In this document: piece after piece, positions 33,879 to 42,403 of the stretch
How positions within the stretch are numbered: position 1 is the stretch's first letter
Layout of the letters: every line of letters starts with the position of its first letter
From: Actinocrispum wychmicini
GTDB lineage: Bacteria > Actinomycetota > Actinomycetes > Mycobacteriales > Pseudonocardiaceae
Assembly (NCBI RefSeq): GCF_004345645.1
Contig: NZ_SLWS01000013.1
Coordinates: 248,001-312,000 of the forward strand
Direction: 5' to 3'
Length of the DNA stretch: 64,000 nucleotides
Translations under genes and position numbers: made by a program
The notes under the pieces: model-generated
The model's database searches: none
The model's input: only the letters and a program-made list of their open reading frames with translations
What the model was told of the DNA's origin: nothing

Positions 33879-35103
33879 CCGGTTCGTCAACTGCCGTCGG
33901 CGTTCGGCGCACTCCCGGGTGGACGAACACGAAGATGGTCAGGGCCGCGAGCAGCACTGTGCCGATCGCGTAAGGGATGGCGGGCGCGATCTCGTACAGG
34001 CCGGTGCCCAGGACCGGGCCGAGGACGAAGGTCAGCGCGGTGGTAGCGCTGACCAGTCCGGCCACTGCGCCCTGTTCTTCCCTGGTGGCCAAAAGGGTTG
34101 GCGCCGACATGATTCCGGGCATGCCGAATCCCAGGCCGGCGCCGAGGACGGCGACTCCGGCGGCCAGTTGGAGTCCGTCCGAGGCGACGGTTGCCAGGAT
34201 CATGCCGCCGGTCATCAGGATCGCGCCCACCCGGATGAGGCGCACCGGTGCCCACCGCAGCCGGGGAATGGCCAGTGCCTGTACGAGAACGATCATTCCG
34301 GCTCCGGCGAGCATGACCAGGCCGGTCGCGCGCCCTGTCTCCTGTGCGGTGAGGTGCAGTCGGTCCTGCAGCAGGAAACCGACTGTCATCAGGACGATGG
34401 TGAGGGCGAGGTACATGCCGAACCCGGTGGTCAGGAAGGGCCACATGCGGCGGTCGAACGGGCTGACCTTCGTTGCCGGCGGGCGAATCCGGTGGGTCGG
34501 CGGCTTCGGCAGGACGATCCGCACCAGGACGGCGATCACGGCCAGGATGGCCGGCGCCACGTAGAGCGGGGCAAGCAGGTCGGCGGAACTCAGCAGACCG
34601 CCGAAGGCGGGCCCGACGGCCAGTGCGAGGCCTTGTGCCGCGCCCACCATGGACATGCCCCGTACCCGCTCGGCTTCGCCGGTGGTCACATCGGCCACAT
34701 AGGACTGTGCGGTGACCGGTGTCGCGGCCCAGGCGAGGCCGAACACCAGGCCGCGGCTGAGCAAGATCAGCACGAACAGCAGCGGCAGGGCGAGCACGCC
34801 GGTCAGCCCGATCCGGGCGACGATCGCGAACGCCAGCAGGCCGGCCATCGCACCCACGAGCGAGATCAGCAGGACTGGCCGGTGGCCCCAGGTCACGCTG
34901 CGCCGTCCCCAGAACGGGCTCGCCAGGACGACGCCGGACGCGCCGACGGCCAGGACGATCCCCAGCGCGAGCTCGTTGAACCCGAGCTCACGGGCGAGTG
35001 GGGCGAGGACCGGGGTCACCATCTGCTGTCCGGTCATCAGGCCGAACACGGCCAGGCACACCAACAGGATCGGCCGCCGGCCGACTTTCAGGTCTGTGCT
35101 CAA
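33838..35103 (-). CDS. Major facilitator superfamily drug-type transporter
   Basis: Membrane protein of 421 aa with 12 predicted spans and MFS motif A-like SPFWGRRSVTWGHRPVLL between TM2 and TM3; proton-coupled efflux is likely. The TTG start at 35103 follows a G-rich stretch; no better start exists. The last 14 codons lie antisense to the CAT-anticodon tRNA, giving the tail VGRVGLEPTAKGL, and the stop codon is inside the anticodon loop. It diverges from a TetR gene with an operator in the gap, so it is probably that regulator's target. Confidence 0.85.
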   Translation of the reverse strand: MSTDLKVGRRPILLVCLAVFGLMTGQQMVTPVLAPLARELGFNELALGIVLAVGASGVVLASPFWGRRSVTWGHRPVLLISLVGAMAGLLAFAIVARIGLTGVLALPLLFVLILLSRGLVFGLAWAATPVTAQSYVADVTTGEAERVRGMSMVGAAQGLALAVGPAFGGLLSSADLLAPLYVAPAILAVIAVLVRIVLPKPPTHRIRPPATKVSPFDRRMWPFLTTGFGMYLALTIVLMTVGFLLQDRLHLTAQETGRATGLVMLAGAGMIVLVQALAIPRLRWAPVRLIRVGAILMTGGMILATVASDGLQLAAGVAVLGAGLGFGMPGIMSAPTLLATREEQGAVAGLVSATTALTFVLGPVLGTGLYEIAPAIPYAIGTVLLAALTIFVFVHPGVRRTPTAVDEPVGRVGLEPTAKGL

Positions 35104-35121
35104 AGCAGCCCCCCATGTAGT

Positions 35122-35140
35122 TTTCGAACATGTTCCGAAA
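35122..35140. promoter_or_regulatory. TetR operator between MFS and TetR genes
   Basis: TTTCGAACATGTTCCGAAA is a near-perfect palindrome (one base missing from the left arm) centred on ACATGT. It begins 19 nt upstream of the MFS start and 71 nt before the TetR GTG. It contains an in-frame ATG (35130) that would be a false TetR start. Confidence 0.72.
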
Positions 35141-35210
35141 GTATCACCGAGGCCGGGGACTGTGCCATCCCGGTTTCGTGGGCGACGGCGGCGGACAGCA
35201 TGATGGAGCG

Positions 35211-35885
35211 GTGTCCCAGTCCAGCCGCACCGGCCGCCCGCCGCTGACCAACCGTGAGCAGATCCTGACGGCGGCCCGGCGGCTCGTCGACCGGGACGGC
35301 TGGGCGAAGCTGACCATTCGCCGGCTGGCCGCGGAGCTCGGCGTCGGGGCGACGACCCTGTACCACCACGTACGGGACAAGGAAGACCTGCTGATCCAGC
35401 TGCTCAACTACTACGCCGACCAGATGCCCCGCCCGGACCTGCCCGCCGACCCACGGGACCGCATCATCGTGGCCGCCACCGCGATCCACGACCCCATGGC
35501 CGCCTGGCCGCAGCTGGCCGAGGTCCTCACCGCCGACGACCTCCTCGGCGAAGCGGCCCTGTGGATGGTCGACGCCATCGTGGGCGGCGCCATGGACTGC
35601 GGTTGCACCCCTGAGCAGGCCGTCGACCTGTACCGCAACGTCTGGTACTACACCATCGGCGAGATCCTCGTCCGCGCCCATTCCGCCCGCCGCCGTACCG
35701 ACGAGCGTCCCACCCACCGTGACACGGTCTTCAGCGCCCTCGACGAATCCCGCCTGCCCCACTTGGCCGCTGTCGCCGACCGCTGGCCGGCGCTGACCTC
35801 ACGAGACACGTATCCCCAAGGGCTGCGCGCCTTCGTCGACGGTCTGCTCGCGCAGGTCCGTGAAACCGCCATGAAACCGTCGTAA
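35211..35885 (+). CDS. TetR-family repressor of the divergent MFS gene
   Basis: Protein of 224 aa with an N-terminal TetR DNA-binding domain: REQILTAARRLVDRDGW, LTIRRLAAELGVGATTLYHHVRDKEDLL. The C-terminal ligand domain is TetR_C-like (WPQLAEVLTADDLL, VDLYRNVWYYTIGEILV). GTG 35211 is taken as start; the longer frame begins inside the operator and its first residues do not resemble the family. It probably represses both itself and the MFS transporter, released by a drug-like ligand. Confidence 0.85.
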   Translation: MSQSSRTGRPPLTNREQILTAARRLVDRDGWAKLTIRRLAAELGVGATTLYHHVRDKEDLLIQLLNYYADQMPRPDLPADPRDRIIVAATAIHDPMAAWPQLAEVLTADDLLGEAALWMVDAIVGGAMDCGCTPEQAVDLYRNVWYYTIGEILVRAHSARRRTDERPTHRDTVFSALDESRLPHLAAVADRWPALTSRDTYPQGLRAFVDGLLAQVRETAMKPS

Positions 35886-35908
35886 ATCCGGTCGGCCGCA
35901 CTCTCCAC

Positions 35909-35926
35909 ATGAAGGTTTCACCTCAT
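35909..35926. promoter_or_regulatory. Imperfect inverted repeat before the ABC exporter genes
   Basis: ATGAAGGTTTCACCTCAT has complementary arms ATGA(A)GGT and ACCTCAT around TTC, with one bulged base. It lies 13 nt before the ATG at 35939, between the TetR stop and the ATPase gene, and could be an operator or leader hairpin. Confidence 0.35.
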
Positions 35927-35938
35927 GGAAGGAGGGGC

Positions 35939-36871
35939 ATGACCAGGGCGATCACGGCGACCGGGCTGCGGAAGTCGTTCGGGGACAAGGTCGTGCTCGA
36001 CGGCATCGATCTGGATGTCGAGCAGGGGACGACGTTCTCGCTGTTGGGTCCCAACGGGGCCGGCAAGACCACTGTGGTGCGGATCCTGTCCACGTTGATC
36101 GGCGCCGATGGCGGCGCGGTCCGGGTGGCGGGGCATGACCTCGCGCGGGAGCCGGCGGCGGTACGGGCCGCGATCGGCGTCACCGGGCAGTTCTCGGCGG
36201 TGGACAACCTGCTCACCGGCGAGGAGAACCTGCTGCTCATGGCCGACCTACAGCACCTGGGTCGGGCCGCGGGGCAGCGACGGGCCACCGAACTGTTGCA
36301 GCTGTTCGACCTGACGGAGTCGGCCGGGAAGATGGCTTCGACCTACTCCGGCGGCATGCGGCGGCGGCTTGACCTGGCGATGACCCTGGTCGGCGACCCG
36401 CGGATCATCTTCCTGGACGAGCCGACCACCGGGCTGGATCCGCGCAGCCGCCGCACCATGTGGCAGACCATCCGGCGGCTCGTCGCGGGCGGTGTCACGA
36501 TCTTCCTGACCACGCAGTACCTGGACGAGGCGGACGAACTCGCCGACCGGATCGCCGTCCTGGACCACGGCAAGGTGGTCGCCGTGGGGACCGCGGCCGA
36601 ACTCAAACGCGGCATCCCCGGTGGCCACATCAGTTTGCAGTTCACCGACACCGCACGGCTCGACGCGGCCGCCCGCGTGCTCGGCGCGGTGACTCGGGAC
36701 GACGACGCGCTCACCCTCCAGGTCCCGAGCGACGGCAGTGTCCTCGCGTTGCGGACTTTGCTGGATCGGCTTGACCGTGCGTCCGTCGAGATTCACGGAC
36801 TGTCCGTGCACACGCCTGATCTCGACGACGTCTTCTTCGCCCTCACCGCACAGAAGGAAAACGTCCGATGA
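35939..36871 (+). CDS. Daunorubicin-resistance-type ABC exporter ATPase (DrrA-like)
   Basis: ATPase of 310 aa: Walker A LLGPNGAGKTTVVR, Q-loop region VTGQFSAVDNLLTGEENL, signature YSGGMRRRLDLA, Walker B IIFLDEPTTGLDPRSR and LTTQYLDEADEL. The DrrA-type C-terminal extension is present (GHISLQFTDTARLD). ATG 35939 is preceded by GGAAGGAGGGG. It overlaps the permease start by 4 nt. Confidence 0.9.
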   Translation: MTRAITATGLRKSFGDKVVLDGIDLDVEQGTTFSLLGPNGAGKTTVVRILSTLIGADGGAVRVAGHDLAREPAAVRAAIGVTGQFSAVDNLLTGEENLLLMADLQHLGRAAGQRRATELLQLFDLTESAGKMASTYSGGMRRRLDLAMTLVGDPRIIFLDEPTTGLDPRSRRTMWQTIRRLVAGGVTIFLTTQYLDEADELADRIAVLDHGKVVAVGTAAELKRGIPGGHISLQFTDTARLDAAARVLGAVTRDDDALTLQVPSDGSVLALRTLLDRLDRASVEIHGLSVHTPDLDDVFFALTAQKENVR

Positions 36872-37641
36872 CCCACGCCGTCAGCGATTCGATGACGATG
36901 GTGCGCCGCAACTTCCGGCACACCGTGCGCTATCCGTCGACCATGATCATGACCTTGATGATGCCGACCCTGCTGTTGCTGCTGTTCGTCGGTGTCTTCG
37001 GCAGCGCGCTCAACGCCGGCATGAGTGGCGGACACGGCGGCGACTACATCAACTATGTCGTTCCGGGGATTCTCCTGATGACGGTGGGATATGGCGCGTC
37101 TTCGACGGCCTTGGGCGTCAACACGGACGTGACCGAGGGCATCATCGCGAGATTCCGCACGATGGCGATCTCCCGCGCGTCCGTCCTGACCGGACACGTC
37201 GTGGGCGCCACGGTCCGGACGATGGCCGGCGCCACGCTGCTCGTCGGCGTCGCGCTGCTCCTGGGATTCCGGCCGACCGCCGGCTTCGTCGACTGGCTCG
37301 CCGTGGCCGGTGTGATGGTGCTGCTCGCTCTCGCCCTCACGTGGCTGGCGGTGGCGATCGGTCTGATGGCCAAGAACGCCCAGGGGACAAGCGGTTTCGT
37401 GATGATCGTGCAGGTTTTGCCGTTCCTCAGCAGCGCGTTCGTGTCCACGGACGCGATGTCGGGTGCCGTACGTTGGTTCGCCGAGAACGAGCCGTTCACG
37501 CCGATCATCGACACGTTGCGCGGGCTGCTGCTCGGGACGTCGATCGGCAACAGTGGCATCGTCGCGGTCGTCTGGTGCGTCGGCCTCGCATTCGTGGGCT
37601 ATCTGTGGGCCCGCGCTCTGTTCAAACGCGACCCGGCTTAG
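36868..37641 (+). CDS. DrrB-like ABC-2 type permease
   Basis: Membrane protein of 257 aa with six spans and the ABC-2 family pattern: TVRYPSTMIMTLMMPTLLLL at the start, YVVPGILLMTVGYGASSTA, FRTMAISRASVLTG loop, and FTPIIDTLRGLLLGT near the C-terminus. Forms the exporter with the preceding ATPase; the drug or lipid exported is unknown. It converges on the giant SARP gene, overlapping it by 20 nt. Confidence 0.88.
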   Translation: MTHAVSDSMTMVRRNFRHTVRYPSTMIMTLMMPTLLLLLFVGVFGSALNAGMSGGHGGDYINYVVPGILLMTVGYGASSTALGVNTDVTEGIIARFRTMAISRASVLTGHVVGATVRTMAGATLLVGVALLLGFRPTAGFVDWLAVAGVMVLLALALTWLAVAIGLMAKNAQGTSGFVMIVQVLPFLSSAFVSTDAMSGAVRWFAENEPFTPIIDTLRGLLLGTSIGNSGIVAVVWCVGLAFVGYLWARALFKRDPA

Positions 37642-40600
37642 TGACGGCCAACACCGCGGCGCGCAGGCCGTGATTGTCAAGGGCGGCGTACGACGACACG
37701 GCGTCTTCGTACGCCGTCTTGTCGGCTTCCTCAGCGATCTGCTTGGCGCGTGTGGCGGACATGGCTGGCTGGAACGTACGCAGGTAGTGCATCCGGTCGG
37801 CCAACGCGACCATCCGCGCACCCTGTCGCGTACGACCGGCCGCTATGTCCACTGTGGCCAGTGCTAGGAGAAGTGCGCCGCAGGACGGGAAGTCCGACGG
37901 CCTGCCGGTGCGGCTCGCGATCATCTCCTGCAGCGCGTCGGTGATCCCGGTGACGAGGTCGAGGCGCCCATAGTAGGCGTGGGACACCACGGTCACCGCC
38001 CGGACTTCCAGCCCCCACGACGTGACGTTGTCCTGCAAGCCGTCGACGACCTGTCGCCACAAGCGCAGGCAACCGTCGACGTCGCCGCGCGCACGCAGGA
38101 TCTCCGCGTTCACGACGACATCGAGCATCTCCATGCCGGCCGTGTCGATTCCGCCGTTGCGCGCCACCTCCTGCAACCACTGCTCCGCCTCTTCGACGTC
38201 GCCACGCTGCAGGTGCGCGAGCACCAACACCCACCGCACCCGGGCCGCGGTGGTCACAGCGCCGAGCCGCCCCACCGCGGCCAGGGCGAGGTGCACGTGC
38301 CGCAGCACCTCGTCGCCGGGATCGAGTTGCAGGCACAGTTCGCCGATCCGGCCGTGCGCGACAGCACTGATCCACGGGGTGGCGTACTTTTCGACGGCGG
38401 TGAGCATCTGCCTGGCCGCCGAAAGGGCGCTTACCAAGTCGTTGTCGCTCTCCCAGACGTAACTTGCCGCGTAGTTGGCCATGCCCGCCACCAGCAGTTC
38501 GTCGCTGTCGCACAGTTTGAGCAGCGCCGCGGGGTCGGTCGCGGTGCCCAGCACGATCTGGGCCGCGCGGGTCAGTGTGTCCGGTGGCGCGGCCGGGAGT
38601 CGCCGCAGCGCGACCATGCTTCGCAGTGACCCGCCGGCCAGCAGGCCACTCATCGCGCACAGCACCAGGGCAGTCCTGGTGGTCTCAACGAGAGCGGGCT
38701 CGGGACGGTAGTGCGACAGCAGCCACGCGGCGTCCTGGGTCAGCGTTGCCAGCCGGGTGAAGTTCGACTCGATCATCCACAGGCCGCCGAGCACCGACGA
38801 GATCGCCGCGACGGCAGGGCCGTCCGCCCGATCCAGCCCGTGCCGCAGTGCCTGCACGAGGTTGTCCTGCTCGGCCCTGGCCTGTTCGGCGAACACCACC
38901 AGGTCGGCGCCGAAGATCGACTCGGGCCGGGCGACCCCGAAGTCCCGCGCCCAGGCGACGAACCGGCCGACCACCGCGTCGGTCTCGCCGGCGTTCTCCC
39001 GGCTGGCCGCGCTGAACTCGCGGACGGTCTCCAGCATCCGGAAGCGTGTGCCCGATTCGGTGTCCACCACTTTGAGCAGTGACTGGTCGACGAGCTGTTC
39101 CAGGACCTCCAGGGCTTCGTCACCGATGACGTGCTCGGCGGCGACAACGGTGAATCCGCCAGGAAAGACCGACAACGCGCGCATGGCCGCCTGTCCGGCG
39201 GGTTCGAGAAGGTGCCAGCTCCAGTCGATGACCGCGTGCAGCGTCCGATGCCGCTGAGGCGCGTCCCGTGTGCCACCGCGCAGCAACGCGAACCGGTCAT
39301 CGAGGCGACGCGCGATCTCGTTGACGGTCATGACCCGGACTCGCGCCGCGGCCAGTTCCACGGCGAGAGGAAGTCCGTCCAGGTGACCGCACAGTTCTCG
39401 CACGGTGTCCGCGGGCAGGTCGACATCGGGGCGCGCGGCCTGCGCACGCTGGCCGAACAGCTCGACAGTCGTGGACAGGTCCAGTTCCGGCAGCAGGTAC
39501 ACCGACTCCGACGACAGGCCGAGCGGGGCTCGGCTCGTGGTAAGGACGCGGAGGTCTTTGCTCATCGACACCAGGGTGTGGACGAGATCAGCCGCTGCGC
39601 CTACGACGTGCTCACAGTTGTCCAACACAAGTAGCCCGCGGCCGAGCGCGGTCACGATGTTGGCGAGGACGTCCGTCGGGGCCAGGGAGCGGCTGTGACC
39701 GGCTTCGCCGATGCCCAGCGCCGACGCGACCTCGCCTACGACGTCACCGCCGACGGTCACGCCCGCGAGCCCGACGAAATGAACGACTCGTTGTTCGGCC
39801 TGTCTGCTGACGGCGTGCGCGAGACGTGTCTTGCCGAGGCCACCCGCACCGACGATCGACGTCACCCGGGAGGTGCGCAGCAGAGCGGACACCGCGGCGA
39901 TGTCGTCGTCCCGGCCGAGCAGCGGGTTCGGTTCGTGCCGTACACCCTGCCGGGTCGCGGGCGCGGTGCCCCGCAACAGCTCCTGGTGCAGGTTCTGCAG
40001 CGCGGTACCGGGATCGCTGCCGAGTTCGTCCCGCAGCGCTCGACGGTAGGCGTCATACCGGGCCAACGCGGCTGCTGGGCCGATGGTCGCAGCTTCGCTG
40101 CGCAGTAGTTCGGCCAGGACCTCCTCGTCTCGCGGACGCTTCGTGACCAGGTCAGCGAGCTGTTCGAGCGCTTCGCCGGGGCGCCCGAGCCGGGACAACG
40201 CGAGCGCGTGGGCACGCACGAGCGACCGATACGCCGGAAACCGTGCCGCGCGAAGCTCGGACAACGGGCCGTCGGTCGACGTCGGCCATTCCGCTCCTTC
40301 ACACAGCTTGAGGCCCTCTTTCGCGTGCTGGAACGCGGCTGCGTGATCGCCGGCGCGGGCACGGTCCTCGCTCGCGGACGCGCTGAGCATGACAGCGGAG
40401 GCGTCGATCTCGTCCTCGTGCAGGGTGAGGCGATAGCCGTTGGGGGTGCTCGCGATGACGTCGGAGCCCAGCCGCGCCCGGGCCCGGGACACGAGGACCT
40501 GGAGCGCTTTCGTCGGGTGCTCGGGACGTTCCTCCGGCCACAGCGCCTCCATCAACCGGGCCGCGCTGCAACCGGCGCGAAGGTCGTTGGCAAGCAGGGC

Positions 40601-40681
40601 GAGCAGGCCGCACAGCCGTGCGCCGGTGATCTCCCGGCCTCGGTGGCTCGCCCGCGCCAGCAGGACCAACTCGACGGTCAC
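37622..40681 (-). CDS. Large SARP-type regulator with AAA/STAND ATPase domain
   Basis: Protein of about 1019 aa. N-terminal winged helix (LCGLLALLANDLRAG, LMEALWPEERPEHPTKALQVLVSRARARLG), bacterial transcriptional activation domain to about residue 245 (LLRSEAATIGPAAALARYDAYR), ATPase with P-loop GAGGLGKTRLAHAV near residue 277, LLVLDNCEHVVGAAADLV, VLTTSRAPLGL and LDGLPLAVELAAARVR, then about 500 residues of helical repeats. Start GTG 40681 fits the family beginning; the ribosome site is poor. It diverges from a TetR gene 75 nt away, sharing that gap with a TetR operator. Confidence 0.85.
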   Translation of the reverse strand: MTVELVLLARASHRGREITGARLCGLLALLANDLRAGCSAARLMEALWPEERPEHPTKALQVLVSRARARLGSDVIASTPNGYRLTLHEDEIDASAVMLSASASEDRARAGDHAAAFQHAKEGLKLCEGAEWPTSTDGPLSELRAARFPAYRSLVRAHALALSRLGRPGEALEQLADLVTKRPRDEEVLAELLRSEAATIGPAAALARYDAYRRALRDELGSDPGTALQNLHQELLRGTAPATRQGVRHEPNPLLGRDDDIAAVSALLRTSRVTSIVGAGGLGKTRLAHAVSRQAEQRVVHFVGLAGVTVGGDVVGEVASALGIGEAGHSRSLAPTDVLANIVTALGRGLLVLDNCEHVVGAAADLVHTLVSMSKDLRVLTTSRAPLGLSSESVYLLPELDLSTTVELFGQRAQAARPDVDLPADTVRELCGHLDGLPLAVELAAARVRVMTVNEIARRLDDRFALLRGGTRDAPQRHRTLHAVIDWSWHLLEPAGQAAMRALSVFPGGFTVVAAEHVIGDEALEVLEQLVDQSLLKVVDTESGTRFRMLETVREFSAASRENAGETDAVVGRFVAWARDFGVARPESIFGADLVVFAEQARAEQDNLVQALRHGLDRADGPAVAAISSVLGGLWMIESNFTRLATLTQDAAWLLSHYRPEPALVETTRTALVLCAMSGLLAGGSLRSMVALRRLPAAPPDTLTRAAQIVLGTATDPAALLKLCDSDELLVAGMANYAASYVWESDNDLVSALSAARQMLTAVEKYATPWISAVAHGRIGELCLQLDPGDEVLRHVHLALAAVGRLGAVTTAARVRWVLVLAHLQRGDVEEAEQWLQEVARNGGIDTAGMEMLDVVVNAEILRARGDVDGCLRLWRQVVDGLQDNVTSWGLEVRAVTVVSHAYYGRLDLVTGITDALQEMIASRTGRPSDFPSCGALLLALATVDIAAGRTRQGARMVALADRMHYLRTFQPAMSATRAKQIAEEADKTAYEDAVSSYAALDNHGLRAAVLAVTKPGRV

Positions 40682-40722
40682 CGACGTGAGACTAGTCGGT
40701 CGCCGGATCGCGGGCAGTTCTT

Positions 40723-40734
40723 GACCGATCGTTC
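40723..40734. promoter_or_regulatory. TetR operator, site 1 (TetR/SARP divergent gap)
   Basis: GACCGATCGTTC is a near-palindrome (10 of 12 positions symmetric), 22 nt before the TetR GTG and 41 nt before the SARP start. The same sequence, one base different and reversed, occurs at 41359-41370 before the hydrolase gene. Confidence 0.68.
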
Positions 40735-40756
40735 TGATATCGGCTAGGGTTCGACC

Positions 40757-41335
40757 GTGGCCAGGACCAAGGAGTTCGATCCGGACGTCGCCCTGCGGGC
40801 GGCGCTGGACCTGTTCTGGCGCAAGGGATACGAGGCGACGTCCATGCAGGACCTGGTGGACCACCTGGGTGTCGGCCGGGCGAGCATCTACGCGACCTTC
40901 GGCAACAAGCACGACCTGTACCTGCGCGCGTTGGACAGGTACTGCGAGGAGAAGGCCGGCGGGTACGCGCACCTGCTGTCCCGGTCCGGCCCGGCGTTGC
41001 CGGGTGTGCGCGCGCTGGTCGAGTCGTTCGCCGAGCAGGCCGTGTCCGACCCGGACCGCAAGGGGTGCTTCGTCACCAACTCGGCCGTGGAATGCCTGCC
41101 TGGGGACGAACGGACGGGCGAACTGGTCGACATCGGCCTCAACGGGCTGGAGGCGGCCATCGCCGGGGCGCTCGTGCGCGCCCGTGACCAGGGAGAACTC
41201 GGTCCGGACAAGGATCCGCAGGCGTTGGCCAGGTTCCTGGTGACCCTGCTGCAGGGCGTCCGGGTGATCGCCCACCGCCCGGACCCGCTGCGCCTGCGCG
41301 ACGCCGTCGACCAGGCGCTGTCGCTGCTCGCCTGA
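40757..41335 (+). CDS. TetR/AcrR-family regulator
   Basis: Protein of 192 aa starting at GTG 40757. DNA-binding domain: FDPDVALRAALDLFWRKGYE, SMQDLVDHLGVGRASIYATFGNKHDLYL. C-terminal domain with a Cys in KGCFVTNSAVECLPGDE, as in regulators of reductases and hydrolases. The matching operators at its own promoter and at the next gene indicate autoregulation and control of the hydrolase at 41385. Confidence 0.9.
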   Translation: MARTKEFDPDVALRAALDLFWRKGYEATSMQDLVDHLGVGRASIYATFGNKHDLYLRALDRYCEEKAGGYAHLLSRSGPALPGVRALVESFAEQAVSDPDRKGCFVTNSAVECLPGDERTGELVDIGLNGLEAAIAGALVRARDQGELGPDKDPQALARFLVTLLQGVRVIAHRPDPLRLRDAVDQALSLLA

Positions 41336-41358
41336 CGCTTTGTCATGCCCTGATACTT

Positions 41359-41370
41359 GAACGATCAGTC
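41359..41370. promoter_or_regulatory. TetR operator, site 2 (hydrolase promoter)
   Basis: GAACGATCAGTC, the reverse complement of GACTGATCGTTC, matches site 1 at 11 of 12 bases. It lies 14 nt before the ATG at 41385, where a bound repressor would block transcription. Confidence 0.68.
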
Positions 41371-41384
41371 TAGAAAGGCTCGTG

Positions 41385-42341
41385 ATGGACAGGAGAAGTC
41401 TGCTCGCGCTCGGTGCCGCGACGGCCGCGGTGGCGGTGACCGGCGATGTCGCGTCGGCCGCCGAAAACGCGCCTTCAGACGCGGCGCTGGCCAGGTCGCT
41501 CGGGGACTTCCGAAGTGCGTACGCCCAGGTCAACGGCACAAGGTTACACTACGTGACCGGCGGCACCGGGTCGCCGCTGGTGCTGCTGCCCGGCTGGCCG
41601 CAGACGTGGTGGCAGTTCCACAAGATCATGCCCGCGCTGGCCAAGCGGCACCAGGTCATCGCGGTCGACCTGCGCGGGATGGGCGGTTCCGGGAAACCCG
41701 ACCGCGGCTACGACAAGAAGACCATGGCCAGGGACATCCACGAACTCGTCCGCAAGCTCGGCCACCGTAAGGTGGACGTCGCCGGCCACGACATCGGCGC
41801 GATGGTGGCGCACAGCTTCGCCGTCAACCACCCGGACGCGGTCGGCAAGATCGCGCTGCTCGACGTGCCGCACCCGGACGACAGCCTGTACGACCTCACC
41901 CTGATCCCGCGCCCCGGCCAGCCGTTCTTCCTCTGGTGGTTCGCCTTCAACCAGGTCGACGTGCTGCCCGGACAACTGCTCGCCGGCCGGTCACGGCTGC
42001 TCGTCGACCACCTCTGCGGCCTGATGCTCCTCGACCAGAAGAACATCAGCGACCGCGACCGGGACATCTACGCGCACGCGTACTCCACACCGGACGCGGT
42101 CCGCGCCGGCAACGGCTGGTACCAGACGTTCAGCCAGGACATCGCCGACCAGCGGACGTATCCCCGGCTGACCACACCGGTCCTCGGTCTGATCTCCGCG
42201 GCCAACTACGACTACGTCGCCGCCGCGATCACCCGGCACGCGACCGACGTCCGGCTGGTCAAGGTGGCGAACACCGGCCACTACCTCGCCGAGGAGCAGC
42301 CGGCCGCGGTGATCGACGAGCTCACCAGGTATTTCGGGTAG
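41385..42341 (+). CDS. Exported alpha/beta hydrolase (epoxide-hydrolase-like)
   Basis: Protein of 318 aa. The N-terminus MDRRSLLALGAATAAVAVTG ... ASAAE looks like a Tat-type signal peptide (RRSLL) with Ala-x-Ala cleavage. The hydrolase core has LLPGWPQTWWQFHK (HGxP-like oxyanion loop with GWP), VDLRGMGGSGKP, nucleophile elbow VAGHDIGAMVAH with Asp as nucleophile, and catalytic His in ANTGHYLAEEQP. Asp nucleophiles are typical of epoxide hydrolases and haloalkane dehalogenases. GTG 41382 is an alternative start. Under TetR control through the operator at 41359. Confidence 0.87.
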   Translation: MDRRSLLALGAATAAVAVTGDVASAAENAPSDAALARSLGDFRSAYAQVNGTRLHYVTGGTGSPLVLLPGWPQTWWQFHKIMPALAKRHQVIAVDLRGMGGSGKPDRGYDKKTMARDIHELVRKLGHRKVDVAGHDIGAMVAHSFAVNHPDAVGKIALLDVPHPDDSLYDLTLIPRPGQPFFLWWFAFNQVDVLPGQLLAGRSRLLVDHLCGLMLLDQKNISDRDRDIYAHAYSTPDAVRAGNGWYQTFSQDIADQRTYPRLTTPVLGLISAANYDYVAAAITRHATDVRLVKVANTGHYLAEEQPAAVIDELTRYFG

Positions 42342-42403
42342 TACACAATGGACGGAGGCCGGCGAGTGGCTCACCGGCCGGGCCGGCGACTACGGTGGCA
42401 GGC

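Noticed and set aside
33838-33880. Real conserved VGLEPTAKGL protein motif
   Set aside because: It is the antisense translation of the tRNA, a known source of spurious motifs.
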